Source: Nymphaea colorata (Eukaryota > Streptophyta > Magnoliopsida > Nymphaeales > Nymphaeaceae). From it: a stretch of 60,000 bases of DNA. The position numbers and the translations under genes were made by a program. The stretch's first letter is position 1, and every line of letters begins with the position of its first letter. The notes below the pieces were generated by a model. That model had not been told where the DNA came from. It saw only the letters and a list, made by a program, of their open reading frames with translations, and searched no databases. This document shows positions 10,677 through 23,100 of the stretch, piece by piece. The stretch spans positions 7,294,713 to 7,354,712 of the forward strand of contig NC_045142.1 in the NCBI RefSeq assembly GCF_008831285.2, read 5' to 3'.

Positions 10677-13600
10677 TCACGCTTTCAATCTGTAGGCTTT
10701 TGCGCACGCAAGATAATACAGGAAATTGAGCACACCCAACACAGCCAATGTCCAGTACACATTGTCCAGACGCCCCCGGTTGACATCATCCGGTAGCCAG
10801 CCGGTGACCCTCCGTATCGCACCCAAGACCGGTGCGCCGAGGTAGAACCCAAGTCCGGTGGTCAACGACATCATCGCCGTGCTGGTCGCCTTGAGCGACT
10901 CCGGGAACTCCTGGTAGTAGAGACTCAACTGGCCGGGTATGAAGAAGGCCGAGGCGATGCCGTTGAGCAAAAGCGCCGGCACCAACAAGAGGGCAGAGGT
11001 CTGCTCGGTGCGAACGCCTCGACTGTGCATCATGTTGAGCCTTCTTGCTTCAGCGACCGCCATGGACACGAAGCTGGCAATGGCTACTACATGTCCGGCG
11101 CCGATCCGGTGGAGCAGAGAGGGGGAGATGCGGGGGATTCTGTCGAGAAGTGGGTAGAAAAAGCGGTCGACGATGGGGAGAAGGATGGTCATGCTGAGAA
11201 AGGGGAAGACCTGGAAGGAAGCGGCGGGGATCTTGAAGTGAGGGCCCAAGCTCCGGTCCATGGCAAGGACTTGGAGGGTGGTGAGCGTGACTTGGACACC
11301 GAAGGAGACCATGAGGTAGATACCGGTGGACCAAAGTGGGAGCAATTTCAGGAGCTTCTTCAGGTCTTCCACCTGCTGCATGGTGCAGAGCCTCCATGGC
11401 TTTGCTAGCTTGCCGTCTTCGTCGACGTCTCCTTTAGTTACCAGAGCTGCTCTGTTCAAGAACCTGCAGGAATGAAAAATATCTGATGATTCAGTCCCGA
11501 TGGGCAGGGCGTGAAGGGAATCCACTGCCTCAGTGAAAAGCCAAAGTTTTTTTTTTTACTTTTGAAGTTTAAAATTAGGATTAGGTAACTTATAGTTATT
11601 TATTTTAATTTAAGGATAGTTTTTGTTATATTTTTAATATATAAAAAAATAGTGTCCATGAAAATGAAACTAACTACCAAAACCCTGACAAGACAACAGT
11701 CAAAGAAAATGCCAAATACCAATAAATTTGTGGAAAGAAAAACTTTTCTCCTTCCATTCATTCTGCTTTCCAAGTTTTGTTTTTTTGTTTACTTTACATG
11801 GATGCTAAATCCTCCCCCTGAGGGACCCATTGACTGGATGGCCGGAAGGTGATCTCTTGGAATTTATTGTATAGAATTTTGTCGTCTAACACCACCGCAT
11901 GGGATGCCATCAACTTTTTATCTTCCTTTTAATATCACCTGACGTTTTCCTTTTTGGCATTCAGTGGTGGAATTAAAAAGGAGAAAGAAAACATAGGAAA
12001 CAACATTGAAATTTAAAGAGTCTAAAGGATCCAAACATATAATTTTCAACTAGTACCATGGATTGTAAAAGTAAAAAAGAAAAAAAATCAATGATGTTTT
12101 TTTTTTTTCTTCTTGAAGGTTGAGAGGCTTTAATTATTTGCCAATTGGTGGTTGGTAAGCCTGGGCACCGGGCCGGGCCGCCGGTGGGTACCCGGTACCC
12201 GGCCCGACTCGGGCCTGGGCCCGGGCCTTGAAATAAGTGATAACGGGCTTATATTAACGGGCCCGGCCCGGCCCGGTAATAAACGGGTCGGGCCCGGGCT
12301 TCAAACTTTGATTGTCGGGGGCCCGAGAAGCCCGGTATATATATTTAAATTAAGTTATGTTAGGGTTTTGGTTTGGTTTCATTTCATTTTCTAGTTTCAT
12401 TGTTTCTCCCCAATCGAGCATCGTTCTGCTATGCAACTGAAGAGAACGGCAGTGGTGGTGAAGGGCATCGGTGGGGAGGAGCCGGTGGTGGTGGTGGGCG
12501 TCGGTGAGGGAGGAGCTAGTGGTGGTGGTGGGCCTTGGTGAGGGAGGTGTCTGTGGTGATGGATTGCATCGATGGGATAGGAGCCGATGGTGATGGAGGG
12601 CGTCGGTGGGGGAGCAGCCCGTGGCGGTGAGGGACAAGCTGATGAAGAGGACAAGCAAGAGGGCAATGAGAGGCTGGCGTGGAAGAGCAGATTGGAAGAG
12701 GCAGCGATCAACTTGGTGGTCTTGAACAGGCGGAGGTAGCTGTTATAGTGCTCCAGTTTCGCCGCATCATGCCTTTAGACGACGACCCCATTCTATTTCC
12801 ATACTCTTCCTCTCTCGTTTCAGAAACCAGTGTCCCAACATAAGAAATTTGCCTCTTGTTGATACTTTTCTCTTTAGAAAAAGAAATTCACAGCAAGAAG
12901 CGCCCAGCCCGTCCCTTAGGGCCCATTATCGGGCCGGGCCGGGCCTCGGGCATAAGATCAAGCCCGAGGCCCGATTAATTGTCGGCCCGGCCCGGCCCGA
13001 TTATTAACGGGCCGGGTAACGGGCTGGCCCGATACAATAATTGGGCCCAATATTGGATTCTTTTATCGGGCCGGGCCGGGCCCGATGCCCAGGCTTAGTG
13101 GTTGGTGCATGTCGGTTTGTGAAGGGTCCCCAAAATTTGGAGCACCAGGTATTAACTGGCACTCAAAGCTAAATTTTCTTTTGTCATATAAAGTACAAAT
13201 GTGCACAGTCTGAGACGTTATTGTGGCTATAGCTAAGAACTTTTGCCAAATTCATTTCAACTCATAAGCAATTGGCAATTCCCATTAAGTTTTATTTTGA
13301 ATGGTAGATTTGTTTGTTCGACCAGATTCATTAACCAGCTTACCTTATTTATGCAGTTGTTGAATTAGGTCTATTTTATTGAAAAGTATCACTTGCATGT
13401 AGGACAGCTAGTTCATTTGATTAAAGTCTAATAGCTTTTTTTGTTGATAAAATATTGATTCATCAAGTTCCAAGGCTTTGACGCAGCTGATTGGATCAGC
13501 CACTAGGCGGCCAGTCACTGGTTCAAATTTCGGACGGACTTAATCAAATGAGAAGAAGCATTAGCATAGAACAACAAACCTGAAGCTGGAAGTTAATGGT

Positions 13601-16600
13601 GGATTCTTTGGCAGTGCTCCAGCTCCATCAAGTACTTCACCAGAGTAATAGTCATCTTCCTTCATTGACGGCAAAACCTTGATCTTTCGGCTCGCGCCCA
13701 CGATCACTCGAGCCATGCTAACAAACGGGCTGCCCTGTGGTCTCACATCCCGGTAGCGAGCTCGCCCTAGAAGGATCATGACTAAGGCAATGCCGTTTAG
13801 CGCCATGCACAGTCCATAGCCCCAAACCCAGCCCACATTGTCCAAGATGTAGACAACAACTGTGTACGAGATAAGGGTCGCAAAAGTTGTCGCGAAGAAG
13901 TACCAATTCACAAAGGCTTCCTGGTCCTTCGCTTTGTCGAACTGGTCCGCGCCGAGGGCTATGTAGATATAGCTCGTCCCGGCGGCACCTAGGGCGACCA
14001 GTGCATAGACACAGCATAGGATGGCAAAATGAGCCGCTGATGGCTCACACCAGCTTGAAACCTGCCCACAGGGTGGAGGAGCTAGAGATGGCAGTACTGC
14101 TGTGAGAGTCAGGGCAAGAGTCCCCTGCACATTGAAATAGAATGTTTAAACATGATCAACCTAACTTGCCAAAGAAAGAGGAAGACCAAGTTAACACTTG
14201 GAAAAATCTCCATGGCCATGTATACGCAATGTGACTAGAAATGCAGGTGGCTTGCAAAAGTTGAACCTTTTTTTCCATGCATATGTTTGTGGATCTTTTG
14301 CTCGTATAATGTTCGTGTTGCCTTCATGCAATTGAAAAGACCAAAAATATTTTGGATCATAATTGGAGGGATAGTAATTCATTCTAGACAATATAAAACT
14401 TTAATGATTCTGAGAACTCAATCTATGGTTTATAAAGTATTGTGTTAAAAAATACATATAGGATTCCTACTAATTTACAACATGTATATACACACATGTT
14501 TTAATATGCTAAATTTCAAATAATGCTGGATGGATACAAATTAACTTTTGGTTCCTGTATTTTTGCTACACAAGGAGTAGTGATGGTTTATGATACACCT
14601 ATGGTTCATATATAAGTGCTTTCAGCAACCATTCATAGAGCTTTTAGTGATGAATTTTGAATATTTAACATCTGGTAAACATCTTTACATAAACTCTCAC
14701 ATGAAGTGATCTCAAATAAGAAGGATCCTACCAACTGATGTCTTTGATGTCGTCTTCAAATTGGAGGATAAGGATTTTAAAGCATTTAACTGCCATGGTT
14801 CATCAGATTATTTTATTTATCCTAGTCATATAAATGAAGAGAAAATTATAAATAACTTAATTTTTTGATGGAATGTTAGTTAACTGTCAAATGCTTGAAA
14901 AAGTACAAGTAATAGCATTCTAAGCTTATAAAATAATTCACAATGCTTAAGATACACTTAAAATATAGTTTATCCTTATTTCTAAAGAAAATTTTCAAAA
15001 GAGTTACTCTCTTTTTCTTTCGTTCTCTAGAAAGTGTAGTTGTGGGAAGAGAGAATAGAAAATTGTAAATTACATGGGACTCTTCGCTTAAGATACTTTA
15101 GTTTAATGTTTTTCCATTATGAAACACGTGTTTGCAAATAAGTTTACAAACTTAATCAATTATTTGTAAGTTTTTAATTAATGTTGGACAGCTTTTTTTA
15201 AATTATACCCATTGCTGAAACTTGAAGGAAGCCATCGTAAACAAGCCATATATATATATATATATACCTACCACAAAAGACAGGAGAAGGGAGATGGAGA
15301 TGGTGCGGAAGCAGCCAAGAAAGGAGTCGCAGAAGACGGCACCGGCAACAGGAGCGAGGCTGATGAGAGCCGTCATGGTGTTTGTCATCTGCGCCAACTT
15401 GATGCCTTGGATGTGGTACCTCTGATCAACGTACACCAACAGGTCCGTCGTCACCCCGAAGAGGGCGACGGTCGCCGCCGACGCACTCCCTGCACACACC
15501 AATTCTATGGTCTCAATCCTCAGGACTATAACTGACACTCGGCTAACAACCGGTCAATTGATTCTGGTTTCCGGTCAAACACGGTATGAATAAGGAATTC
15601 TTAAAAATTAGAAAATAATACTTTAGGAGTTTTTGATGGTGTTTTGCATTCAAAACAGTGTTCGAGGTGTGTTTTGGTAACTATTGGAAACTGGGTTTGT
15701 GAAAAAATTAGTATTGACAAAATGTTGTTTTCAAATAAGAGTAAATAACACAAAAAATGTTGTTTTTTGTGTTGTCTTCAGTAAAGCGGAAGAAATATTT
15801 CATGGTATCATTTGGATGAAAGTTGAATCTCTCACTTAACCTCTCATTTTAGAGTACATGATCTTTCGGTGTCTTCAAGTGCTACTTGCTACGCTTCAAC
15901 TTACGAGTTAGGTGGTCTCTCATTTGCAACACAAAAAGTTAATATTTTAAGAATTTGAAACGTAAACTAACCACCTACTAACCCGATCATTGCACCAACC
16001 TCCTCAAAGGTCATGTTTTTGCATTGTCACCGATTAATTTGTATACTAAAAGCTGGTTAAAAACACTGGTTTCATCTGCTTTTTTAAGGCACCGTCCAAA
16101 CAGACCACAAACTTTGATGTGTTTCTTTTATGTAACTGTCTAGAGTACATTAGAACAATAAAGTAAAAAGTTTGGCACTTTTAGGTTATTCAAACAAAAA
16201 TTTAGTGGAGTTTTGTGAAACGTATATTTTTAAAATAATTATTTCTTTTTATTCTTTTATTATTAAGAGTGCCTCTGGGTTCTGTCATAGCAACTAATCC
16301 TCCATTTTTATGCCTAATTATAAAGACAAAACTATCCTTAAGTGAGAATTATGTTCGGGTTCAACCAAAAGTCTTTCCTTCCTCAAAACTCTTTTGAAGC
16401 AGTTTGGCCGTTGAAACACTATAATTAGATTTGAGCTCGAGTTGTGCAATATAGAAGGCGAGCCAAGTTCGAGCTGACCAAGCTCGGGCTCGACTCTGCT
16501 CTTGTTCACTCCTATGAAACACTCTATAGTGTTTCATTAATTTGTTCTTAAAATTGGTATAGGTTCATAAAAATGATTCATAAGACATGCACTCATAATT

Positions 16601-17766
16601 TGTTCCAACTACCAAACAATCCTAAAATTTGTGTAGATTCTCAGTACACTTTGATTGGGGTTCAACCAAAGGTCTTCCCATCCTTAACATTTCACACCAT
16701 CCGCTGTCCATGCTTGCGTTGACAAGTCACCTTAGTTTCTTACTCTTTTTTTTTTGCATAAAATATATCACCCACAAGTTCATAAAAAATGAAAAACCTT
16801 AATTCCACGGAACACCGAGTCTTGAGTTAACCATGCCCCTTGTCCAACAGATCGAGTGCGCGTAACAAATATACACGAAAGAAAAAAAAAAAAGGATTTG
16901 AGGTATTTTAGAAATCTTCATAAAAATGTATATTTTAAATTTTTAACTTTTTCATGACCCTTTTTGTTTATATAAAAAGTTTTTGGTCGTTACACACCCC
17001 AATGTACATGTATATGTCAAATTAACTATAAACGACTTTTCTTATGCAAGAAAAATGGATCTTCACTATCGATTGAGTTCTGCTCCAGAGGAAACAAAGC
17101 TCCTGCAAATGCCTCTAATTAAAGACAAGTGTATTCCGATCCAAATTCCCAAGAACGATAAAAAGTTCCATGCATCGAGGATGGCAGTTTGTTATTGGTA
17201 GCCACAAGAGATGGAGAACAAGTGTGAACAGGAAAATGTGAAGTTGGAAACTCACTCCGCAGTTTTTGAGTGTTCTTTAGGTTGGCGGTAGATAGAAGGC
17301 CATATAATTTTTCTAACCCAAAAAAAAAAAAAAAAACATGCCACTGCCGTCGATGAAGGTCGACTTTTAGCAATAAGACGAAACATATTCATTAAGAAAC
17401 AGGTTTGTAGATCTTCCTTTCTTACTACAGAAAAGAAAACTGTCGCATGGTTAAAGCATGAGGAAGCCAGAGAATTCTCCGATAAGATGAAAGCAACCAT
17501 GAGATGAAATGCTGATTACCAACCAAAGGAAACACATAAAGCAAGAGTTATAATTAACCAAAACCAGCATCGACTCCATGGAGAACATGCATGAGAGGTA
17601 GCAGACGACTTGGCTTACCTATGAGGAAAGGAGCGGTGATCCATCCACCTTTCCGGGAGGAACTCCGGCCAGTTTCGCTGCCGGAATCTTGGAACCGAAG
17701 CGTTGGAGAGCAGCCTTCGCCTTCCAGATCCTGATAAGCACGCTCTTGAATATTTTCCCTCTCCAT
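10677..17766 (-). CDS. NRT1/PTR family (NPF) transporter, NPF2/NAXT-like, four exons
   Basis: A major-facilitator transporter of the NPF (nitrate/peptide/hormone) family, expected to be a 12-helix membrane protein. Coding exons on the minus strand are 17619-17766, 15272-15489, 13580-14124 and 10677-11463; all junctions are GT-AG and the phases join exactly, giving 565 residues, normal for the family. Exon 1 carries GGWITAPFLIG, the usual NPF opening. Exon 3 has 'GADQFD' and 'NWYFF', both NPF hallmarks. Exon 4 has FLNRAAL, KPWRLCT-QQVEDLK and AMDRSLGPHFKIPA, which recall the NPF2 nitrate-excretion (NAXT) group. The ExxER motif usual in helix 1 is absent; the region reads SASAATVALFG. The start Met at 17766 is the first in frame and lies about 50 bp from a TATA-like TTTAAAA. 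The substrate is not known; nitrate is an inference from family. Intron 3 contains a hAT-like element. Confidence 0.92.
11464..13579 (-). other. NPF intron 3
   Basis: This intron starts GT at 13579-13578 and ends with the pyrimidine-rich acceptor 'ttcattcctgcag' at 11464. It is AT-rich apart from the GC-rich transposable element at 12156-13097. A possible tRNA-like B box ('ggttcaaatttc') lies near 13523, too weak to call a SINE. Confidence 0.85.
12156..13097. mobile_element. GC-rich hAT-like non-autonomous transposon
   Basis: The 942-bp element has inverted ends TAAGCCTGGGCA / TGCCCAGGCTTA and perfect 8-bp flanking duplications GTGGTTGG (12148-12155 and 13098-13105), as expected for hAT-type insertion. 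Both subterminal zones are packed with GGGCCGGGCC/CCCGG words. The middle (about 12420-12720) is a GGTGGTGG-rich stretch with degenerate repeats; the ORFs there are low-complexity Pro/Thr/His and are probably not genes. No transposase was seen. It sits inside NPF intron 3 and presumably spliced out with it. Confidence 0.85.
14125..15271 (-). other. NPF intron 2
   Basis: On the minus strand the donor GTAGGT (15271 downwards) is followed almost at once by a (TA)n run at about 15248-15267. The acceptor is 'tttcaatgtgcag'. The rest is AT-rich with no element recognised. Confidence 0.85.
15490..17618 (-). other. NPF intron 1
   Basis: The donor is GTAAGC next to exon 1 and the acceptor 'ttggtgtgtgcag' next to exon 2. 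It contains dispersed repeat copy B (15661-15785), a short 'gagctcgag' rich piece at about 16425-16514 resembling the end of the 56280-56793 element, and A/T homopolymers. The small ORFs are not considered genes. Confidence 0.8.
15661..15785. repeat. Dispersed repeat, copy B
   Basis: It aligns by eye with 2088-2215. It is intronic, non-coding and unidentified. Confidence 0.5.
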
Positions 17767-17816
17767 CTTCTCCTTCGTCCTCTGCTTCCCCTTCTTCTCC
17801 CACCAAGCTCCTCTCC

Positions 17817-17823
17817 TTTTAAA
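17817..17823 (-). promoter_or_regulatory. TATA-like box of the NPF gene
   Basis: On the minus strand the sequence reads gcaTTTAAAAgg, about 50 bp upstream of the chosen ATG (17766). This would imply a short 5'UTR. The same word is kept at the matching edge of the duplicated upstream copy near 19350, which supports it as a core-promoter element. No transcript evidence is available. Confidence 0.45.
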
Positions 17824-18175
17824 TGCGCTTCAGTTGTTGTGGTTTAGGTCAGTAAATGTTAAAGTAGAGGGTCCCATGGTTGGCATATGAAGTGCATGAA
17901 CGCTTAGGAATGTGAAGCAATCTGATCCGGATTAATTTCACCAACCTTTTGTTTACGTGTTTGAGATTGCATCATATGATGGTAAGTCGGATGTCGCCGT
18001 CACTAGCCTCAGTTGACTGCGACAAAATGTACACGCTGCCGACCAAGCTGGTCCACACACTGGAAAAGCTATCCACGGTTCTTACTATTTGTGTTTGATT
18101 GCAAAACAGCAGATTTTGTCTATGCCCTCAATTACCTCACTGTTTTGCTTCCAACTCGGACATTAGGGTGTTTGG

Positions 18176-18499
18176 TAGGGCTGGCTCGTTACCCAAAAAC
18201 ACGAGTTCGGTCTCCGGACACATGAAACTCGAGTTTGGGCTAGGCCCTATTTGATTGAAAATAATATATATATATACTTATATATATATATATATATATA
18301 TAATTATAATAAAATATTATAATTATATATAAAAAATCAATAAAATTAATATTAAAAATCTTCGAGCTCAATTGGACCGACCGGATAAGTTACTGGGTGG
18401 ACTCAGTGCTTTTTGTTTTTTTTGTCCAACCCTGAGCTTGAGTCAAACGGAGTACCGGGTATCGATCAGGTACCCAACCTGACTTTCCGGCCACCCTTA
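18176..18499. mobile_element. Probable TIR element inserted in copy 1
   Basis: The segment begins 'tagggctggc' and ends 'ggccaccctta', imperfect inverted ends, with GGTACCC words near the ends and a (TA)n core. It has no counterpart in upstream-region copy 2, which argues that it is an insertion. No target duplication could be seen. Confidence 0.45.
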
Positions 18500-19257
18500 C
18501 ATGCATTTATGGAGAAATGTTTGATGTGATTTTTAAGCCATTATTGGCTTAAAGAACACGCGGAACAATGACATAGTCATATTCCTTATTGTGTTGTTTT
18601 CTGGCCATATGGTTGAAGGCTAACTATTTTCTTTTCATGGCCTCAACAGCAAGCAATGTGTCATGCTTCGAACCTTTTACTCAAGGTGAACGTTGCACTG
18701 CATGGGAATTTTCCTTTAAATCCGAGTCAGATAAATATAGAGCTGGTCCAGCCACTCAACTCGAAGTCACTTGGTTAAGCTTGACTTAAGTACTCAAGGT
18801 TTTAGAGCTTATAAACAATTTGAGTTCGAGTTACTTGAACTCAACTCTATTAAGCTAGTTAATATTTTCTTCTTTTTTGTAATTTTTCAAACTTGAAAAC
18901 CAAGGAAATAGCTCAAATCAAATATGGAGTTGGTAAATGAGCTTAAATAAATCGAGCTCAAGCTCTATCGAGTGGAGCTCAACCTAATAGCTTGACTCGT
19001 CACATGTCGAGTACAGACTTAAACCTAAGAGTTTTACTACGAATTAAAAGAAATTCTCCCCAATATGACACAACCATCTCCCCTCCTGACGGGTAAGTAA
19101 AAAATGAAAAGAAACAATTGCCCCATAGCAAGGCAATTAACGGGTTTTTTTATCTTCTTCCATTTTTTTGACGTTGGGCGTGCGCCTCAATCCGAGGGCA
19201 ACGCATATGTGGTTCACGTGGAAAAGAAACTTTAGTGAAAAAATTATCCTTTTAAAT

Positions 19258-19298
19258 TATATATATATATATATATATATAGGGAGAGAGAGAGAGAA
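19258..19298. repeat. (TA)n(GA)n microsatellite
   Basis: A TA run followed by GAGAGA, lying between the two copies of the NPF upstream region. Confidence 0.9.
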
Positions 19299-19349
19299 GT
19301 CAATATAATGTTATCGTGTGCAGGATGGCTGGAATTAAAAAGCTTATTT

Positions 19350-20160
19350 TTAAAATGCACTTCATTTTTCTGGTTTTGGTTAGTAAATGTTAAAATAGAG
19401 GCCAAATTAAAGGGTTCCATGATTGCAACATGAGGTGCTTGGACACTAAAAGAATGGGAGAACTCTTCTCCGGCTTAATTTCACCAAGATTTTGTGCCAG
19501 CGTGTTTGCGTCAGCATCATCTGATGGTGCAAACTGGATGTGACCCTCACTTACCTTAGCCCCAGCTGAACTGAACGTCACAAAATGGACACAATGCCTA
19601 CCAAGCTGGTCCACACACAAAGAAAGGCTACCCCATTTTTCACTATTGAATTGTATTGTTCAATTTATCCACGACATCCAGTACGTCAAGATTGACATTA
19701 AGGCGTTTGAGAAGAAGAAATTTGGGTCCTCAAAATGCATACTTTTACAGTAGCGAAGTCAGGATTTTTTGACTGAACGGCACTTGAGTCACCCACCCAG
19801 ACCTAGTGTAGGCACCCAATATAATTTTTGAGTTATCAATTTATGAAATTTTTAACAGGCTAGTGTGGGCGCTGCCATGCCGACGAGCCCCCTTGTGTTT
19901 CTGCCACTGGTTCTTAACACACATACCAAAAGCATTAGCTTGTTGTTAGATGTGATTTTGCTGAGTGTTTGATTGTTGGATTTATGACCATCTTCTATAA
20001 ACACAACCAGTTTTCTAGGGCAATATTAACGTAATGTTCTTGGATCATGTGTTTTGTGGACATATAATTCAAGGTTCTTTGTACAAAATTTTATTTAAGA
20101 TGAATGTTGTTCTGCATGTAATTTTTTTCTGATTTTTTTTTAAGTCAGACGAATAATTTT
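19350..20160. repeat. Duplicated NPF upstream region, copy 2
   Basis: A diverged direct copy of 17817-18735. It starts with a TATA-like 'tttttaaaatgcac' and has no NPF coding exon attached on the side where one would be expected. An insertion at about 19753-19911 is absent from copy 1. The minus ORF at 19390-19620 is not supported as a gene. Confidence 0.75.
19753..19911. mobile_element. CAGTGGC-ended small element in copy 2
   Basis: It begins 'cagtagcgaagtcagga' and ends 'tttctgccactg', inverted ends of the CAGTGGCGGAGCC type. It interrupts the homology between the two NPF upstream copies. No clear target duplication and no ORF. Confidence 0.45.
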
Positions 20161-23100
20161 TCAGGGATAATGACCCCCCGGCTCCTCTCAACCAGCCAGC
20201 CAGCAAGCAAAAAACCAAAAATAATAATATTTGTCCAATATATATCAATTATCAACTCAACATGTAAGGAGCACAGAACTCATAATAATGCGTCTTTCTT
20301 TTCTTCTTTTTTCTGTTTCCACGTCCTTGAATCTGCGCTACCCACAAAAACAACAATATACATATGTGGTTCATGTTCATTTTGGAAAGGAAGAATCCTT
20401 TTGGGATCCTTTCGCTACGGCGTCAATATATATGTGTCATTAAAAACGCATAGCTAAAATCTTGGCAAAGTAAGTGGCATCGCCAATATACTTTTTGCAA
20501 TGGTTTTAGCAACACAAAGTAAAAATAATAATAATAATAATAACGATATGTCCAATTACATATAAATTAAAATCAGTCGCTTAGTGTCTATGGCTGGATT
20601 TCTTTTTTTGGTAATTTGTGACACTAAAAACCATCTCGACAATTAAATATTGTTGCTGAATGCACCATTTAGAATAGCTTTTAGCATTATAAAATAATTT
20701 TAAAATAAAAAATTATCTGTTTATAGGTGGGTGTCGAGACAAGAATTTGCAGTTTCAAAATTTTAACAGGAGTTAAAATATAATTTTTAAATTTTTTTAT
20801 GTAAGTTAAACTAAAATTTTATATTTTACGTATAAAATTTTGCATTTTTAAAAATCACAGGAGGGGTCATGGGCGGCCCAGCCGGGCCCATTGGCCATGG
20901 ACATTGGCTGGCTGATAGCCACAAGCTCCTAACACTAATAATATATAAGCTTGTTCTTCAGACAAAGATGTCAAACTTTACAACAAAGTTTAAAAAAAAA
21001 AAAAAGCCAGTGAAAATTCTGTTAAAATATTATGAATAGATTATAAGTTCATTTTTATCCTTTAGACCAATATAAATGTAATTTCTAGTTTCTTTTTTAT
21101 AATATTGAAGTCTTGACTATGTTAAAGAGTGTCCGTCTCGCATGGATTTAGGCATTTTGAATTGAACAACGTACGTGTGCCTGTGTATAAATATTTGTTG
21201 TTTTTTCAGTCTTCGTTCTCCTCCCTGGTCTTAATTGTCTTCTTTTTTTTGTCATTTTATTTATTTTTCCACAGAAAGAAGAATCAGACAAAATGTCGTG
21301 GGGCTCCTTTTAAGGTCGCAAACAGACAAACTACGTACCAGTGGGGAAAGAAAATCTCATCATATCTTACGCTTAAGAGTGTAAAGCCAAGTTTGAATAC
21401 ACGGTAATAAAATGTCAGGTCGAGAGGACAAGGCAACATTATGATGGTAAAACGCTATGGCCCGAGTTCTATAGGCTGGTTAAACATTTTCATGACAATA
21501 TCAAAGTTGAAAAAGTTTATACTACGATTGAATTTGGTTCCTTCATCACCTCCCACATAAAGCAATGGAGGGAAGTTATTTTGTGTGCAAGTTATCGTTG
21601 ATCTTTGATATTTTTGTTTCTTTTTTGTGATATGGTATCTGTGTTCTTGAAGAACTGAGTCAGCTTTCGGATCTGTTATGGATGAAAGATAGCAGATTTT
21701 TAGTGTTATTTTTTCCTTTTGTACAGATAATTTTGTTCAATAAAGATAGGGAGCTGCATCCCCCAACAAGCTGCTAGTGCAAATGTCACTGACATTTCGT
21801 ATCGGGTAGACGTCAAAGGGAACAAAAGTTCCAAGTTCCACCTACCGCATCTCACAGAAATTTTTGTTCCACTTGTTTAAGTGGAACTCTAATGACCACG
21901 TTTGCGTCTCTCAAAAAGTTCCACCAGTTTAAGTAGAACTCTAATGTATCAGGACTGAGCAAAACCACTTGTGATTAAAGTTTCATGTCTGTTTCGCCAT
22001 GAAACTTTTCTGGATTTTCGAGTTTAAGTTCCACAGTGAAATACCACATTTTCTAACGTAGCAAAAACGTGTCAAGTAATACTTGGCTCGCACTTGGTCC
22101 AGCAGGTGAAAATATTATTGTGAAATATCATTAGTGATTGTATCTAACTCTCTTTCGCCCATGGATAACATGGTAAGCACCAGCGGCGGAGCCAGAAAAA
22201 TTTGTTGAAAGGAGCACACATTCACGTATGTTCATCATATTTAAGAAAGCATTTGAAAAAACATTGAAGCTTAACATTTGAACATGTTAATATGAAAATA
22301 AAGGAACATTGAAGCGCTGGTGCTGACAAATTAATCGACAGGCTTCGACTATTCAATTCCAAAACTGAATTTATAGCACCGGAGAAAACCATTAAGCCAC
22401 GATAAAAGTGTTGAGGTGCTTTGAACTAACCAAAAATAACTCTTCACACAATATTTTTTTCTTAAGTGGAAGAATCATTTGGCAATGACAAAAAATGATA
22501 AGGAAACCTGTCGTAAAGGAAACTGAATCTACAACAACGTCATTTGATTTAACCAACACTCCGTTGGATGCGAAAAATCTGAAAGTCCACTGTGACTGCG
22601 CGGCTAATGGTGACCGACGTCCCCACCTCACCAACCTCATTACTTTTTTTTTTCCTTTTTTTTATGAAATATGCATATATATTAAAAAATTAAATATAAA
22701 GTATTTATATGTATTAAAAATTTGAATAGTTATTTTAGCTATTCGAGTCACTTAACTTACTCATAAAAGCCATTCGACATATCCTAATGCATTATTAACA
22801 TAAAACAAAAAAACGTGTATTTTTATCATCTAGCATTAATTCACTTCACAACTCATGACTAAACCAAAACTTTGAATAGCCAAAGTCACTTGTACTACAT
22901 ATATAGTTAAGAGAAACAAGATAAAAAGATGGTGGTATTTTAGTAATTTAATATTATTTAATACATTTTTCTCGCAACTATTCATTTGCTTCATATGAAC
23001 AATTCTAGTTAGATGGTGTGCTATCCACCCATATTTAAGTATTTATATATATAGAAAAATGGGTAGTTACCTTTTCCTTTTAATGAGATTTGAGAAAATA

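Larger units (their letters stand above)
17817..18735. repeat. Duplicated NPF upstream region, copy 1 (promoter-proximal)
   Basis: This segment aligns collinearly with 19350-20160. Shared blocks include 'accaagctggtccacacac' (about 18042 and 19598), 'taatttcaccaa' and 'agtaaatgttaaa.tagag'. The homology begins at the TATA-like box and runs away from the gene. In this copy a segment at 18176-18499 interrupts the alignment and looks like a later insertion. Confidence 0.75.

Noticed and set aside
11025-11408. Long plus-strand ORFs across 10939-11408
   Set aside because: They are antisense shadows of the GC-rich NPF exon 4, which has clear family motifs on the minus strand.
12350-12711. Two minus ORFs rich in Pro/Thr/His
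   Set aside because: They are low-complexity translations of the GGTGGTGG-rich core of a transposable element with no recognisable domain.
15212-15535. Plus-strand ORFs over NPF exon 2
   Set aside because: Antisense shadows of the minus exon, whose splice phases match its neighbours.
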